NCBI RefSeq assembly: GCF_000382205.1
Contig: NZ_KB907789.1
Span: forward strand, 620,001-684,000
Length of the DNA stretch: 64,000 nt
Source: Dyadobacter beijingensis DSM 21582
GTDB taxonomy: Bacteria; Bacteroidota; Bacteroidia; Cytophagales; Spirosomataceae
Direction: 5' to 3'
A program made the position numbers and the translations under genes. Of this stretch, positions 51,781 through 62,100 are shown in pieces. The stretch's first letter is position 1; every line of letters begins with the position of its first letter. Under the pieces are notes generated by a model that was not told the origin of the DNA, ran no database searches, and saw only the letters and a list, made by a program, of their open reading frames with translations.

Positions 51781-54423
51781 TTACTTTTTCTGCTGCGAGA
51801 GGAAGGTGATCAGTGATGCAAACTCCTCATAAGACAGCTCGTTCGCCAGTCCCGAAGGCATCATGGAAGTTTCCATTTCCTTACGAGAAGTAATGTCCGC
51901 AACCTTGATCGTATTCACCTGTCCGGTGATGTCGCGGATCACCAGCTTTTCGGCCGACTCCTCCGACACGAATCCCATGTAGCTCTTGTCGCCTTTCGTC
52001 GTAATGAGCACTGAAGCGAAGCCCTGCGAAATGGATGCATTCGGTTTCAGGATCGACTCGGCGATCTGCTCGCGGTTCATGATCGAACCGATCTGGCCCA
52101 TAAACGGCCCTTTCATCACCTCGCTGCGGCTCAGGCTGTGGCAGGCCACGCAACCCTGCTTGGTAAACAGCTTCCTTCCCGTAGCCGGGTCGCCCTGGAT
52201 CTTTGCCATTGCCAGCATCACATCCTCGATCGATGCCTCTCCTACCTGGCCCTTCTTATTGCGGATCTTTTCCAGGTCAACCTTTACCTCTTCTTTTGCC
52301 GCTACCACTTCTTCCCCTCCGAATTCACTGATCCCCATCCGGTTACGCGCATTCAGGTCAGCATAGAATTGCTTATCGGAAGCATTGTTGAATTCGTTCA
52401 TCAAAAAACCCTTCACTTTCGCCGACGACTCCCATTCCACCGCCTTATAGTATGGGCCGTGGGTATCCGGGCGGGTGCTCCACCACCACGAACCGTCGTA
52501 TTCGGCTTCCTTTTTGTAGATCCTTCCCAATGTGGTCAGAATCTGATCTTTCAATGCTTTGTCACTGGTTTTACCATAGGCGGCGATCAGGCCGTCTGCT
52601 GCCTTCGGATCGTGCATATAGCGCAGCGCCCACAATGCGATGGTGGAATTTTCGGTGCCGATGGCTTGTACGCAGGCATCCACGGCGTTCAATGCTACCA
52701 ATGCGCGTACGGCAATATGCGGGGTTACGATCGCCGAGTTTGGTGTGGCGTGCGGACCTTCCGTACCTTTGGCAGGCGCCACAAACGACGCAGGCACCTT
52801 CACTTTCAGCAATGCCTGTGCACCCTCCGGCCGACCCAAACGGCCCAAACCAATCGCTGCGGCAACTTTTTCACGTGCATTACCGCCTTCAAGCGCTTTC
52901 AGGAACGGCTCCGCCGGTACTTTCGAGACAAATGCCTTACGATCGGCCAATGCACGCAGGGCATATTCGCGCATGTCGTTTTCCGAGGCAAGTTTCACCA
53001 GATTATCAATGCCTTCCGCACCAGCGGCCTGTGCGTAGGTGTACATACCGGCCACACGCACGTACGAAGGGGCTTTCTGATCGGCCGCCACAGCCCATGC
53101 CGCTTTGGTCACATCTTTGGCAGGGCGTTTGAGCAATTCCTGCTGCGCAGCAAGCCGCTGCACCGCACTTTCCGACCGCAGTAATGCCGCCAGCTGCTTC
53201 ACCGACGATTTGCTGATATCCTTAAATGCCTTGTATTGCCAACCTTTCGGCACTGTGCGTACCACGAAGCCCTTGCCGGGGTTACCGGAATATCCGGCAC
53301 CGTCCCAGGCCGCCATGTATACACGTCCCGAGGCATCGATATCCAGGTCCGTTACCTGCGAAAGTTTGATGAATTCCTCTTCCTTTTGCTGGAATGTAGG
53401 CCCGTCGGGCGTAATGCGGTGCACATAAACCTGGCTGCGGCCCCAGTCGGCCATCATCGGTACGCGGTTATATTTCGCGGGCCAGGTAGGGTCGTCCATA
53501 AACAGCGAACCGGTTCCCGAGCCGCCGCCCAGGTCGACCAATGCGGGTATAATTTCTTCCGTAAAATGCTTGAAAAGAACAGGATAACCATATTCACCTG
53601 TTTGGATCTGGTTACTGAAACGGATGTTCCAGCCGCCGCCGTCGTTGGTATTGTCGCGGGTAAAAATGTTCATATACGGGTCAATCGCCACGTCGTAGAT
53701 ATTACGAAGGCCGTGGGTATACACTTCCATTTCGGTACCGTCAGGCCGTACGCGCACGATCCCACCGCCGAGCTGGGTCATTTTTTTACCCGAAGCATCC
53801 ACCGCATCGTGGAAACCGAAGTCGCCCACGGCGATGTAAATCCAGCCGTCGATACCCATACGGATGCCATTGGTAGCGTGGTCGGTGCCGCGGCTTTGGA
53901 GGAATTTCGGCGAGCACACATTCTTCACCAGCGGCTTCGCAGGCCCGTCGGCCACGCCGTCGTGGTTTTTATCTTCCAGCACCACCAGGTCCATCCCCGA
54001 AGCCTTGCCGGTTTCTGCTGAAAATGTAGTATGTAAAACGAAAACCTGGTCGCCCTGCGCAATGATGCCGCGGGGATTGTCCAGCATCGCGAACGATGTG
54101 TGCTGGTCTACTTTGCCGTCATTATTGGTATCCACCAGGCGCACAATGCTGCCCTTTCCGGGCGTTTTGCCCAGCGAGCCGATCATATCCACGCCTACAA
54201 AAACCTCACCGGTAGGCGCCACCGCCAGACAGGCCGGGCTGGGCGTGAGATCGTGTCCGGCAAAATGCGTTACGTCGAGTTCCGCCGGCCATGCGGCAGC
54301 ATTAGGGAGAGAGTCGATTCGGGTCAGGGTGCGGGGCTCGGCCCTTTTTTCTGTTTCGAGGATACCGGACGAGCTCCATAGCAGCAGCAGGAACGCCGAT
54401 ACGCTTAATGTGATTTTTAACAT
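51781..54423 (-). CDS. Periplasmic propeller-HEAT-cytochrome c protein (PVC/GSDH-like dehydrogenase)
   Basis: An 880-residue exported protein. Signal peptide about 1-21. A beta-propeller of the glucose/sorbosone-dehydrogenase type fills about 45-390 (LAVAPTGEVFVGVD; NGIRMGIDGWIYIAVGDFGF; GLRNIYDVAIDPYMNIFTRDNTND). A HEAT-like middle spans about 410-660 (AREKVAAAIGLGRLGRPEGA). The C-terminus is a cytochrome c with Cys758, Cys761, His762 in QGCVACHSL, a likely Met ligand further on, and the end pattern ISQGFASVLITTKGDKSYMG. It probably oxidises a sugar or alcohol and passes electrons to the heme; substrate and cofactor are not shown. Transcribed alone. Confidence 0.88.
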   Translation of the reverse strand: MLKITLSVSAFLLLLWSSSGILETEKRAEPRTLTRIDSLPNAAAWPAELDVTHFAGHDLTPSPACLAVAPTGEVFVGVDMIGSLGKTPGKGSIVRLVDTNNDGKVDQHTSFAMLDNPRGIIAQGDQVFVLHTTFSAETGKASGMDLVVLEDKNHDGVADGPAKPLVKNVCSPKFLQSRGTDHATNGIRMGIDGWIYIAVGDFGFHDAVDASGKKMTQLGGGIVRVRPDGTEMEVYTHGLRNIYDVAIDPYMNIFTRDNTNDGGGWNIRFSNQIQTGEYGYPVLFKHFTEEIIPALVDLGGGSGTGSLFMDDPTWPAKYNRVPMMADWGRSQVYVHRITPDGPTFQQKEEEFIKLSQVTDLDIDASGRVYMAAWDGAGYSGNPGKGFVVRTVPKGWQYKAFKDISKSSVKQLAALLRSESAVQRLAAQQELLKRPAKDVTKAAWAVAADQKAPSYVRVAGMYTYAQAAGAEGIDNLVKLASENDMREYALRALADRKAFVSKVPAEPFLKALEGGNAREKVAAAIGLGRLGRPEGAQALLKVKVPASFVAPAKGTEGPHATPNSAIVTPHIAVRALVALNAVDACVQAIGTENSTIALWALRYMHDPKAADGLIAAYGKTSDKALKDQILTTLGRIYKKEAEYDGSWWWSTRPDTHGPYYKAVEWESSAKVKGFLMNEFNNASDKQFYADLNARNRMGISEFGGEEVVAAKEEVKVDLEKIRNKKGQVGEASIEDVMLAMAKIQGDPATGRKLFTKQGCVACHSLSRSEVMKGPFMGQIGSIMNREQIAESILKPNASISQGFASVLITTKGDKSYMGFVSEESAEKLVIRDITGQVNTIKVADITSRKEMETSMMPSGLANELSYEEFASLITFLSQQKK

Positions 54424-54528
54424 AAATAGTTTAACAAAAATAATTCAACCCCTTCAAGCAGAGTTGATTGATACAGTACTCGGTTTATTAAAATAGGAGA
54501 ATGGTGAGAACTACTCGAAAAAAGCCGC

Positions 54529-55422
54529 TCATTTGCGCTGGAACAATGCAAATCGCATGAAGAGCTCAGGCAATGCCTCCTGCTGGCCATGCAGCGAAGC
54601 GAAGTGAAAATGGCGGTCGATCGACAGCCCGTCGACGTCCACAATGCGGCATTCCTTGCTTTGCAGCTCTTTCAGCACGGCATGCACCGAAATGAAAGCC
54701 ATGCTATCGGAATGCAGCAGGTACAATTTCATGCTCTCGCTGCTGCTGAGCTGCATTTCCACTTGCAGATCGCCCAAACCCAGTCCCACCGATTTCAATG
54801 CATGTGCAATCACTTCGAGCGTTCCGGAGCCCGGTTCGCGGAGCAGTAGCGGGATGTCCCGCAGTTCGGCGGGGGTAATGGTACCGGTAGCCGCCAGCGG
54901 GTTCTTACTGTTCGCCACGAGCACGATCTCGTCGTTCAGGAATTCGGTGTACTTGATGGATGGATTTTTTGAAAAACCTTCAATCACACCCAAATCGATC
55001 TCTTTCTGCTGCAATGCATGCTCGATCTCCTCCGTATTCTTGGTCGTAAGCGTGACCTCTATATGGTGAAACTTCCGGTGGAATGCGGCCAGAATGGGCG
55101 GCAGGATGTATTGCGCCGCCGTGGTACTGGCCCCGAGCCGCAGCTTGCCGCTGTTACGCTGCGAAAGGCTGCTGATCTCGAACTCGATATTGCGGTAAAT
55201 ATCGAAGATCTGTTCGGCATGGTGCAGCAATATCGCCCCCGCCGGCGTGAGGCTGATCTTCGATCCGGCCCGATCGAACAGCTTGGTTTTCAACTGGTTT
55301 TCCAGCTCATGAATATGCTTCGTCACCGCAGGCTGGGTGATAAAGAGCTCGGCCGCGGCCTTCGTAAAGCTGAGCCGGCGGGCGACGGTCTGGAAAACTT
55401 GCAGGCGGAAGTCAAAAACCAT
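54529..55422 (-). CDS. LysR-family transcription regulator
   Basis: A 297-residue LysR regulator from the ATG at 55422 (MVFDFRLQVFQTVARRLSFT). The winged HTH is about 1-65: SFTKAAAELFITQPAVTKHI with HELENQLKTKLFDR and SLTPAG. The effector-binding domain starts LRLGASTTAAQYILPPIL and has VEMQLSSSESMKLYLL and a C-terminal VDGLSIDRHFHFASL. LysR regulators usually bind in the intergenic region to a divergent gene, here the ABC-type permease at 55700, where several ACAAATG half-sites lie (55469-55590). Its resemblance to CysB/CbbR-like regulators is only general. The effector is unknown. Confidence 0.93.
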   Translation of the reverse strand: MVFDFRLQVFQTVARRLSFTKAAAELFITQPAVTKHIHELENQLKTKLFDRAGSKISLTPAGAILLHHAEQIFDIYRNIEFEISSLSQRNSGKLRLGASTTAAQYILPPILAAFHRKFHHIEVTLTTKNTEEIEHALQQKEIDLGVIEGFSKNPSIKYTEFLNDEIVLVANSKNPLAATGTITPAELRDIPLLLREPGSGTLEVIAHALKSVGLGLGDLQVEMQLSSSESMKLYLLHSDSMAFISVHAVLKELQSKECRIVDVDGLSIDRHFHFASLHGQQEALPELFMRFALFQRK

Positions 55423-55468
55423 GAAAGGACAGTTCGGTGATAGCGAAGGCAAATAAACGGGTTTCGCT

Positions 55469-55590
55469 ACAAATGGCCGCAGGGATTGTCCGCCATTTGT
55501 TTCCAAGTGTCCGGTTTTGAACAAATGCGGCAGGCAAAATCCGCATTTAAAGGCCTGAATGGCCTGTTTCCAGATGGGGCACGCATTTGT
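55469..55590. promoter_or_regulatory. Cluster of ACAAATG inverted half-sites between LysR and permease genes
   Basis: ACAAATGGC at 55469-55477 faces GCCATTTGT at 55492-55500 (14-nt spacer). AAATGCGG at 55523-55530 faces CCGCATTT at 55541-55548 (10-nt spacer), and CGCATTTGT recurs at 55582-55590. In all, four ACAAATG half-sites, two in each direction. Probable LysR operators. Confidence 0.55.
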
Positions 55591-55699
55591 TATACATTTA
55601 AAGAAATAATAAGGCCCTTATGAAAGGAATAAGGTACGCCCGTTTGCGTTCAGGAGACCAGTTTCAACTTATCGGCAACCATCCGTTTTTCAACAAGCC

Positions 55700-58150
55700 A
55701 TGATCCGAAATTATTTCAAAATCGCGCTGCGCAACATGTGGAAGCACAAAGGCTTCTCCGCATTGAACATCACCGGCTTGGTGACTGGGGTAACAGCCTG
55801 CCTCATGATCCTTCAATATGTGAGTTTCGAGCTGAGCTTCGACCGCTTCCACAAAGATTTCGACCGCATTTACCGCATCACCAACGACCGTTTCCAGCAA
55901 GGCAAACTCATTCAGCACGGGACGATTACCTACCCAGCCGTGGCGGCCGCCATGGGAAAGGATTTTAATGAAATCGAAACCTACACGACGCTGGCCAACC
56001 CCGGCACATTCAGTTTGCAAAAAGACCGGAAGATTTTTGAAGAAAAAGGCGTCTACACCGATGAGCGCTTCTTGTCCGTTTTCACCTTCCCGCTCGTCGC
56101 CGGTGACCGTAAAAGCGCGTTAAAAGCGCCGCATTCCATTATCATTTCGGAAACCAATGCGCAGCGCATTTTTCACGCTACGCCGGAACAATATGCGGGC
56201 CTGATCGGACAGACTATCAAGGTCGATATCGATACCGAGCCCTACCAGATCACGGGCATTATGAAGGATTTCCCGGCCGCCTCGCATTTGCAGTATGGCG
56301 CGCTAATGTCCTTCGAAACGCTCACACATACCTGGGGCGACTGGATCAAAAACAGCTGGGAAAGCTCCGACGTGTGGCATTATGCCAAACTCCGGCCCGG
56401 CGTCGACGCCGCCGCATTGGAAAAGAAGCTCCCGGCATTCAGCGACCGGTATTTCCGCGGCGACAAGGTCTCGGGCAGCGTGGAGCAGTTTTTCTTGCAA
56501 CCGCTCAGCAAGGCGCACCTGGTTCCGGATTATGAATATGAAATCGGCAAGGTGAATAACGGGAAGGCCGTGTGGACGATGCTGACCATCGCCGCATTCA
56601 TTTTGCTCATCGCTTGGATCAATTATATCAATCTCGCGACCGCCCGCTCGCTCGAACGTGCCCGCGAGGTAGGCGTACGCAAGGTGGCAGGCGCCACGTC
56701 GGGCCAGCTGATCGGGCAATTCCTGTCCGAATCGGTACTCCTGAACATGCTTGCGTTGGGGCTCGGTATTGCGCTGGCTGTCGTGCTGCAACCGTTTCTG
56801 AACACAGTGATCGACAAACCGCTGTCATTTGCATTGCTAACGGGGGCAGGATACGGCGGAAAAAGCTTCGCATTGATGCTCGGCGGGGTATTTTTGCTGG
56901 GCATATTGCTTTCTGGCTGCTATCCGGCATTTGCGCTTTCGTCATTCAAGGCGGTGCAGGTGCTGAAAGGGTCGTTCAAACGGTCCGCCAAGGGGACGTG
57001 GGTGCGGCGGTCGCTCGTGGTATTCCAGTACACGGCATCGATGGTGCTCATTGTGGGCACATTCATTGTTTTTAAACAACTGAAATTCATGCGCGAGGGC
57101 AAGCTGGGCTTCGATATGGACCAGGTGCTGGTGATCCGCGGCCCGGAACTGACCCTTTGGGATTCGACCTCGATTGACCGCATTAATAGTTTCAAAACGG
57201 AGCTCGAACGCATTCCCTCCGTACAATCGGCCACGACATCGGGTAATGTGTTCGGTAACAAACTGAGCCGGAGTTTCAATATCAGGAGGCTGGGCGCCGG
57301 TGACGGGAAAGGCGTAACATTCAGCCGAATGCCCGTCGACGCCGACTTTTTCGATACTTACAAAATACCCTTGCTCGCTGGTCGCAACTTCCTGCCTACC
57401 GATTCGAACAACGACTCCCGCAAGGTTACGACGGCGATCCTGAACGAATCGGCCGTGAAGCTGTTGGGCTTCGCAAATGCCTCGGAAGGCGCCGGGCAGA
57501 AATTCGTGCTCAACGGCAAGGAATGGGAAATTATCGGCGTGGTGGCCGACTTCCACCAGCAATCCCTCAAACATAGCATCGAACCCATCGTATTTGCGCC
57601 GTTCTACTCGCTGGCCGGCTTCTTTTCCATGAAAATCAACGCTACCGACCCGGCAGGCAGCATTGCGGCAGTCCGCGAGCAATACAACGCCTTTTTCCCC
57701 GGAAACAATTTCGATTATTTCTTTATGGATCAGCGATTTAACGAACAATACAAGGACGATCAGGTGTTCGGCAAAGTGTCGAGTTTCTTCTCATTATTGG
57801 CGGTACTGATTGCTTCATTAGGCATTTTCGGACTGTCGTCGTACACCATAGCGCAGCGTACAAAGGAAATCGGCGTCCGCAAAGTACTCGGCGCCAGCAC
57901 ATCCGGCATTGTCACATTACTTTCGAAGGATTTTCTCAAACTCGTACTCTTCGCCATCGTCATCGGCGCGCCCATCGCGTGGTATGGCGTAAACCAATGG
58001 CTCAGCGACTTCGCCTACCGCATCAATATCGAATGGTGGATGTTCGGCATCGCCGCCGCCGCGTCGCTGCTGATCGCCTTCGCATCGGTGAGTTTCCAAA
58101 GCATGCGCGCCGCGCTGATGAACCCCGTAAAAAGCCTGCGGAGCGAATAA
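55700..58150 (+). CDS. ABC-transporter permease, FtsX/MacB family
   Basis: An 816-residue inner-membrane protein. TM1 is about 20-41 after MIRNYFKIALRNMWKHKGFS, the usual start of Bacteroidota FtsX-type permeases. A large periplasmic MacB_PCD-like domain follows (about 50-285); TMs at about 290-310, 345-370 and 390-415 form the first FtsX core. A second periplasmic domain (about 475-690) precedes the final three TMs (about 690-810, ending SMRAALMNPVKSLRSE). No ATPase gene is beside it, so the partner is elsewhere or another permease is used. A LysR regulator is divergent. Cargo unknown, possibly efflux or lipoprotein-type substrates. Confidence 0.88.
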   Translation: MIRNYFKIALRNMWKHKGFSALNITGLVTGVTACLMILQYVSFELSFDRFHKDFDRIYRITNDRFQQGKLIQHGTITYPAVAAAMGKDFNEIETYTTLANPGTFSLQKDRKIFEEKGVYTDERFLSVFTFPLVAGDRKSALKAPHSIIISETNAQRIFHATPEQYAGLIGQTIKVDIDTEPYQITGIMKDFPAASHLQYGALMSFETLTHTWGDWIKNSWESSDVWHYAKLRPGVDAAALEKKLPAFSDRYFRGDKVSGSVEQFFLQPLSKAHLVPDYEYEIGKVNNGKAVWTMLTIAAFILLIAWINYINLATARSLERAREVGVRKVAGATSGQLIGQFLSESVLLNMLALGLGIALAVVLQPFLNTVIDKPLSFALLTGAGYGGKSFALMLGGVFLLGILLSGCYPAFALSSFKAVQVLKGSFKRSAKGTWVRRSLVVFQYTASMVLIVGTFIVFKQLKFMREGKLGFDMDQVLVIRGPELTLWDSTSIDRINSFKTELERIPSVQSATTSGNVFGNKLSRSFNIRRLGAGDGKGVTFSRMPVDADFFDTYKIPLLAGRNFLPTDSNNDSRKVTTAILNESAVKLLGFANASEGAGQKFVLNGKEWEIIGVVADFHQQSLKHSIEPIVFAPFYSLAGFFSMKINATDPAGSIAAVREQYNAFFPGNNFDYFFMDQRFNEQYKDDQVFGKVSSFFSLLAVLIASLGIFGLSSYTIAQRTKEIGVRKVLGASTSGIVTLLSKDFLKLVLFAIVIGAPIAWYGVNQWLSDFAYRINIEWWMFGIAAAASLLIAFASVSFQSMRAALMNPVKSLRSE

Positions 58151-58182
58151 AAACAATGTAAATACGTATAATAAACCAGTAG

Positions 58183-58210
58183 GAGGCCGGGCAACCGGCC
58201 TCTTTGTTTT
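58183..58210 (+). terminator. Terminator after the permease gene
   Basis: GAGGCCGG at 58183-58190 and CCGGCCTC at 58195-58202 form an 8-bp stem with a tight GCAA loop, followed by TTTGTTTTG. It lies 33 bp after the permease stop and 21 bp before the next gene. Confidence 0.8.
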
Positions 58211-58231
58211 GTACCTGAAATACAATAAGCG

Positions 58232-59128
58232 ATGATTTCAAAACCCGACCATACCCGCCGCCGGTTCCTCAGCCAGGCCGCATTATCCGCAACTGCATTC
58301 ACATTCCTGAAACCCGAAATGCTGCTCGCTGCGGCGCCCAAGGCCTACACTGTGCAGCAGATCATGGACCTGATCCTCAAAGAAGGTAACCTGCGAACAA
58401 TCCCGGACACGGTGGACACGCTCAAATCGGGCAGCCCCGACCAGGCTGTAACCGGCATTGTCACGACGATGTTCGCGACGGTGAGCGTCATCGAACAAGC
58501 CGTAAAGCTCAAAGCGAACTTCATCATCGCCCACGAGCCGACCTTCTACAACCACCGCGACGACCTGGAATGGGTGAAGGACAACGACGTCGTGAAAAAG
58601 AAGCAGGCATTGCTCGAAAAGCATAAAATCGCCGTCTGGCGCTTTCACGACTATTGCCACTCACTAAAACCCGACGCGATCCGCTACGGTGTCGTCAAAA
58701 AGGCAGGCTGGACGCAGTATTACAAAAACGAAACGGCAGCCCTGACGATCCCCTCCACAACCCTCGGCGACCTGGTGAAACACCTGAAAACGAAGCTGGG
58801 CATCCAGAAACTCCGCGTCATCGGTGACCTCTCGCAGCCCTGCTCGAAGCTCGCCATCATGCCCGGCGCCGCCGGCGGCCAGCGCCAGGTATCGGTAGCC
58901 GTCGCCGAAAAACCCGACGTGCTCATCGTGGGCGAGACCCCGGAATGGGAAGGCGTCGAGTACGCCCGCGACGGCCGCCTGCTAGGCTCCAGAATGGCCC
59001 TCATCGTGCTAGGCCATGCCGTCAGTGAAGAGCCGGGGATGGAATATTTTATGGAATGGTTGCAGCCGAAAATTTCGGGCGTCAAGGTCACGCATGTGGC
59101 TTCGGGGGATCCGTTTTTGTGGGTTTAG
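58232..59128 (+). CDS. Exported Nif3-like metal-centre protein (Tat signal)
   Basis: A 298-residue protein of the Nif3/YbgI family, which has a two-metal centre in a ring-shaped hexamer. The start has a twin-arginine signal (RRRFLSQAALSATAFTF, then AAAP), unusual for the family. Family parts: IIAHEPTFYNHRDDL (about 95-109, where the HHP metal motif lies), DVLIVGETPEWEGVEYARDG, and VLGHAVSEEPGMEYFMEWL (about 263-281), the second metal side. The role is unknown even for well-studied relatives. It ends inside the last gene of the window, with 41 bp of convergent overlap. Confidence 0.82.
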   Translation: MISKPDHTRRRFLSQAALSATAFTFLKPEMLLAAAPKAYTVQQIMDLILKEGNLRTIPDTVDTLKSGSPDQAVTGIVTTMFATVSVIEQAVKLKANFIIAHEPTFYNHRDDLEWVKDNDVVKKKQALLEKHKIAVWRFHDYCHSLKPDAIRYGVVKKAGWTQYYKNETAALTIPSTTLGDLVKHLKTKLGIQKLRVIGDLSQPCSKLAIMPGAAGGQRQVSVAVAEKPDVLIVGETPEWEGVEYARDGRLLGSRMALIVLGHAVSEEPGMEYFMEWLQPKISGVKVTHVASGDPFLWV

Positions 59129-62100
59129 GTTGGATTTTTGTTTTGATATCGGCATAATAATTCGCTGGATCGAAAAGCCTGGAAATACTCATTTCCTTTT
59201 CCAGCGCTTCGATATGCCGCCTCGTTTTGCCTGAATTGATCATCTGCCGCTCAATTGCCGCGCCGAAGTGGTTAAGGTTATCGCCGTAGTCATCTTCGAG
59301 ATAAATCATATTGTTCAACTGATGCTTGTAGGCCGGCCCTTCGCTGTGGAGCTGAATGCTATTATTGTATTGTTCGATGGCGTTTTGGTAGTGAGAAAGG
59401 TAGTCGTCTATGTTACGGATTGCAGGGCGGCCTACTAGTCTTTCGAGGTTGTCTTCCATTTCTTTGATAATTGCAAAGACTTTGATTTCGCAGCAAGTGC
59501 GTTTGCCCTTCTCTTTTCCATCAACATATCGACCAACAATGCGCAGCAGGTTCAAATGCTTGGTCCAATCGCCCATTTTCTTGTAGAAACCAGCAAGATA
59601 TGCGGGTCCCTGAATATAATTTATGCCGTACATATTGCACGTCAGAACGGCCTGGTGTAAACAAAAGATGGAATTTGTAACTAGTTCCGTGTAGTGCTTC
59701 AAAGCTTCAATCTGACTAATGTGATCCGCACATTCCCCATCACAATCCGGCTTTGACTGTGACGACAAATGCCCCTTATCACTCATCGCCAAGTATTTAA
59801 CCAGGATTATAAAGGCAGCTCGCTCTTCGTCGGGCAGAGAATGATAAAACAAAAACTTATCTCCCTCTTCCGGCGATGTTAGGCTTTCGAAGTCCAATCC
59901 GTGAGAATGGCTATTAAGTTTATCAATCCAGCAATAATTTCCACCGATAGAAATCGTAACCGTCTGTGTGTTAGCATTGTCGCTAAGCGCCAATTGGTAG
60001 TTCAAAACCTCGTCCAGTAGGATCTTATTGATTTTTACCTGTAAATTCAGCTCCATCACACGCACTGCCTGATGGGATATGCTGTTAAATTGGCCTATTA
60101 GATTAAGACTGTCGATGCCCTCAACCGCTGACTTAAAATCGGGAATACTTCTCCCCTCTGCAATTTGCTGCGATCGGTTGAAAGCTATTTGGCGCTTGGT
60201 AGCGAACAACTTTATTTCTCCAAAAATTACAAGCGCTTCTTTCGAGTCCGGATTACTTGCCAGGTTCTGATAAAAAGTCCTTCGCGAGTCAGGAGCCAAA
60301 GAAATGTTTTGAGTTTTTGAAAAAAACTTGATTGCTGCTATCTGCGCTCTGTCGGAGGAGCCATTCGCAAGGGAGTTTAATTGAAGTATTTTGTTAACAA
60401 TAGTTTGTTCGAGAAATCTAATTAACGACTGTAAGTGGCCCAATGCATAACGTTTCAATACGCCGGTAGTTCTGATTGTCAATAATATCTTTCTCAATTG
60501 AAAACTATAAGCGACGTTTCTGCCTGCCCTCGAATACAATCTGCCGGCGAGGTAATATAGGTTAACAATGTATGTCAACGACACTTTGCTGCTGTTCCAG
60601 GCACATCCAACAAATTCGCCCTTGGTGTCACCTGATCCATTAAATACCATTCTATCAATAAAGGCCTCGTCCGTAACAATGAAGTTTTTCTCACTTTCGA
60701 AGGCCTCAATCTGCGCAAGAAACACATGCTCAACAGTCGCGCTCTTCCGCGAATCATACAGTGAAAGAAGATGGTCTGCCAGTTTGGTAATCACATTTGC
60801 CAGCGAAATAAGCTTACGTGAGCCATGGACATTTTTGTAATCTCTTAATACGTCTATCGATTTACCAATAAGCGATTTAAGCCCAAATGGGCCATCCAGT
60901 ACCAGTTGCCGCGGGTCGCCCTCACTCCCAATCTTTCGGGCGAAAGAGTCGAATGTATGCAATCGGGGAGGCTTATCGTCTGTAACCATAGGATTTCCCT
61001 CGCGCCAATCCACCGCCAAAAATGTCGCTAACGATTTTTTATAGGCAATGTATGTGATAAAGGAAAACCTAAAATCATTCCGCTCGCTGTTCTTTTTTTC
61101 GAATGTCCGAAATGACTTATACAATTCCAGGTAAGAAGGAACAATGTATGGGAAAAAAGTCAAGTCATCATTGATCGGGTTACCGTCATTGGGACTATTT
61201 CTAAATACCGGCGTTGACCCGATTTCTTGCTCAACCTTTTTTAAAAATTCAATTTCATTTCGACGCGTGATTGGCTTCCGGCCGATGATACTCGCTTTTT
61301 CTTTCGAAATCTTATCGGTCTTGTTTAGCGGAAGTGTTTTGTTTTTAAAGTACAATACCGTTCCCAAACCGAGGTAAAAACTGGCCATCATCATATCGCG
61401 TCCCTGATATTCGAGGAAAGCATTGTGTTCATGGATCTTCGAATACTGGCGGAGGTAGTCATTCATTTTGGCGTATGTAAGCCCCTCTGCGAACTTCTCC
61501 TGCACGTAAATTGAGCCCAGAATGGCATGTTGCGTAACTTGAAGCAATTCCCTGTACAGTGGTGTGCGGGTCCGTTTCTGCTTCGCCCCCCCTTTGCTGT
61601 CTTCCTTTCCCTCGTGAAGAACGACGTGCAAAAGCTTTGTTCTGACATTTCGATATTTAGGATCTATTACCTCGTCACGCTCCGGATCAGCCAGATAGCG
61701 ATCGTGCAAATAGTCCAGTGCTACATCCATTGCCAATCCCAAATGCCCCACTGCCATCTCGTAGTACCGCATCTTATCAAATACCATTGACAGTTTCAAT
61801 TTGATCCGCATCCATATCAGAAAGCTTTCAATGGGCGTGTCGCGGTCTGGCAAAGGCACGTCGTGCAATGAATCGCTCAACGAAATAATTGCATCCTTAT
61901 AGTATTCGTCAAATAGCTGACTATCACCCAAAAGGTCGTTCAAAAACAATAGCGATTCTACCGACGAGTTATTGGTTTTCTTAAAATCCTTATAAACGTT
62001 ACGCAAGTACTGAATTTTATAAGCAATATGATTCTTGATGGCAAAGCTCTCATCCATACTGAAATTGAATGCGGCTGACTCTTCATCTGAAATACGGGAT

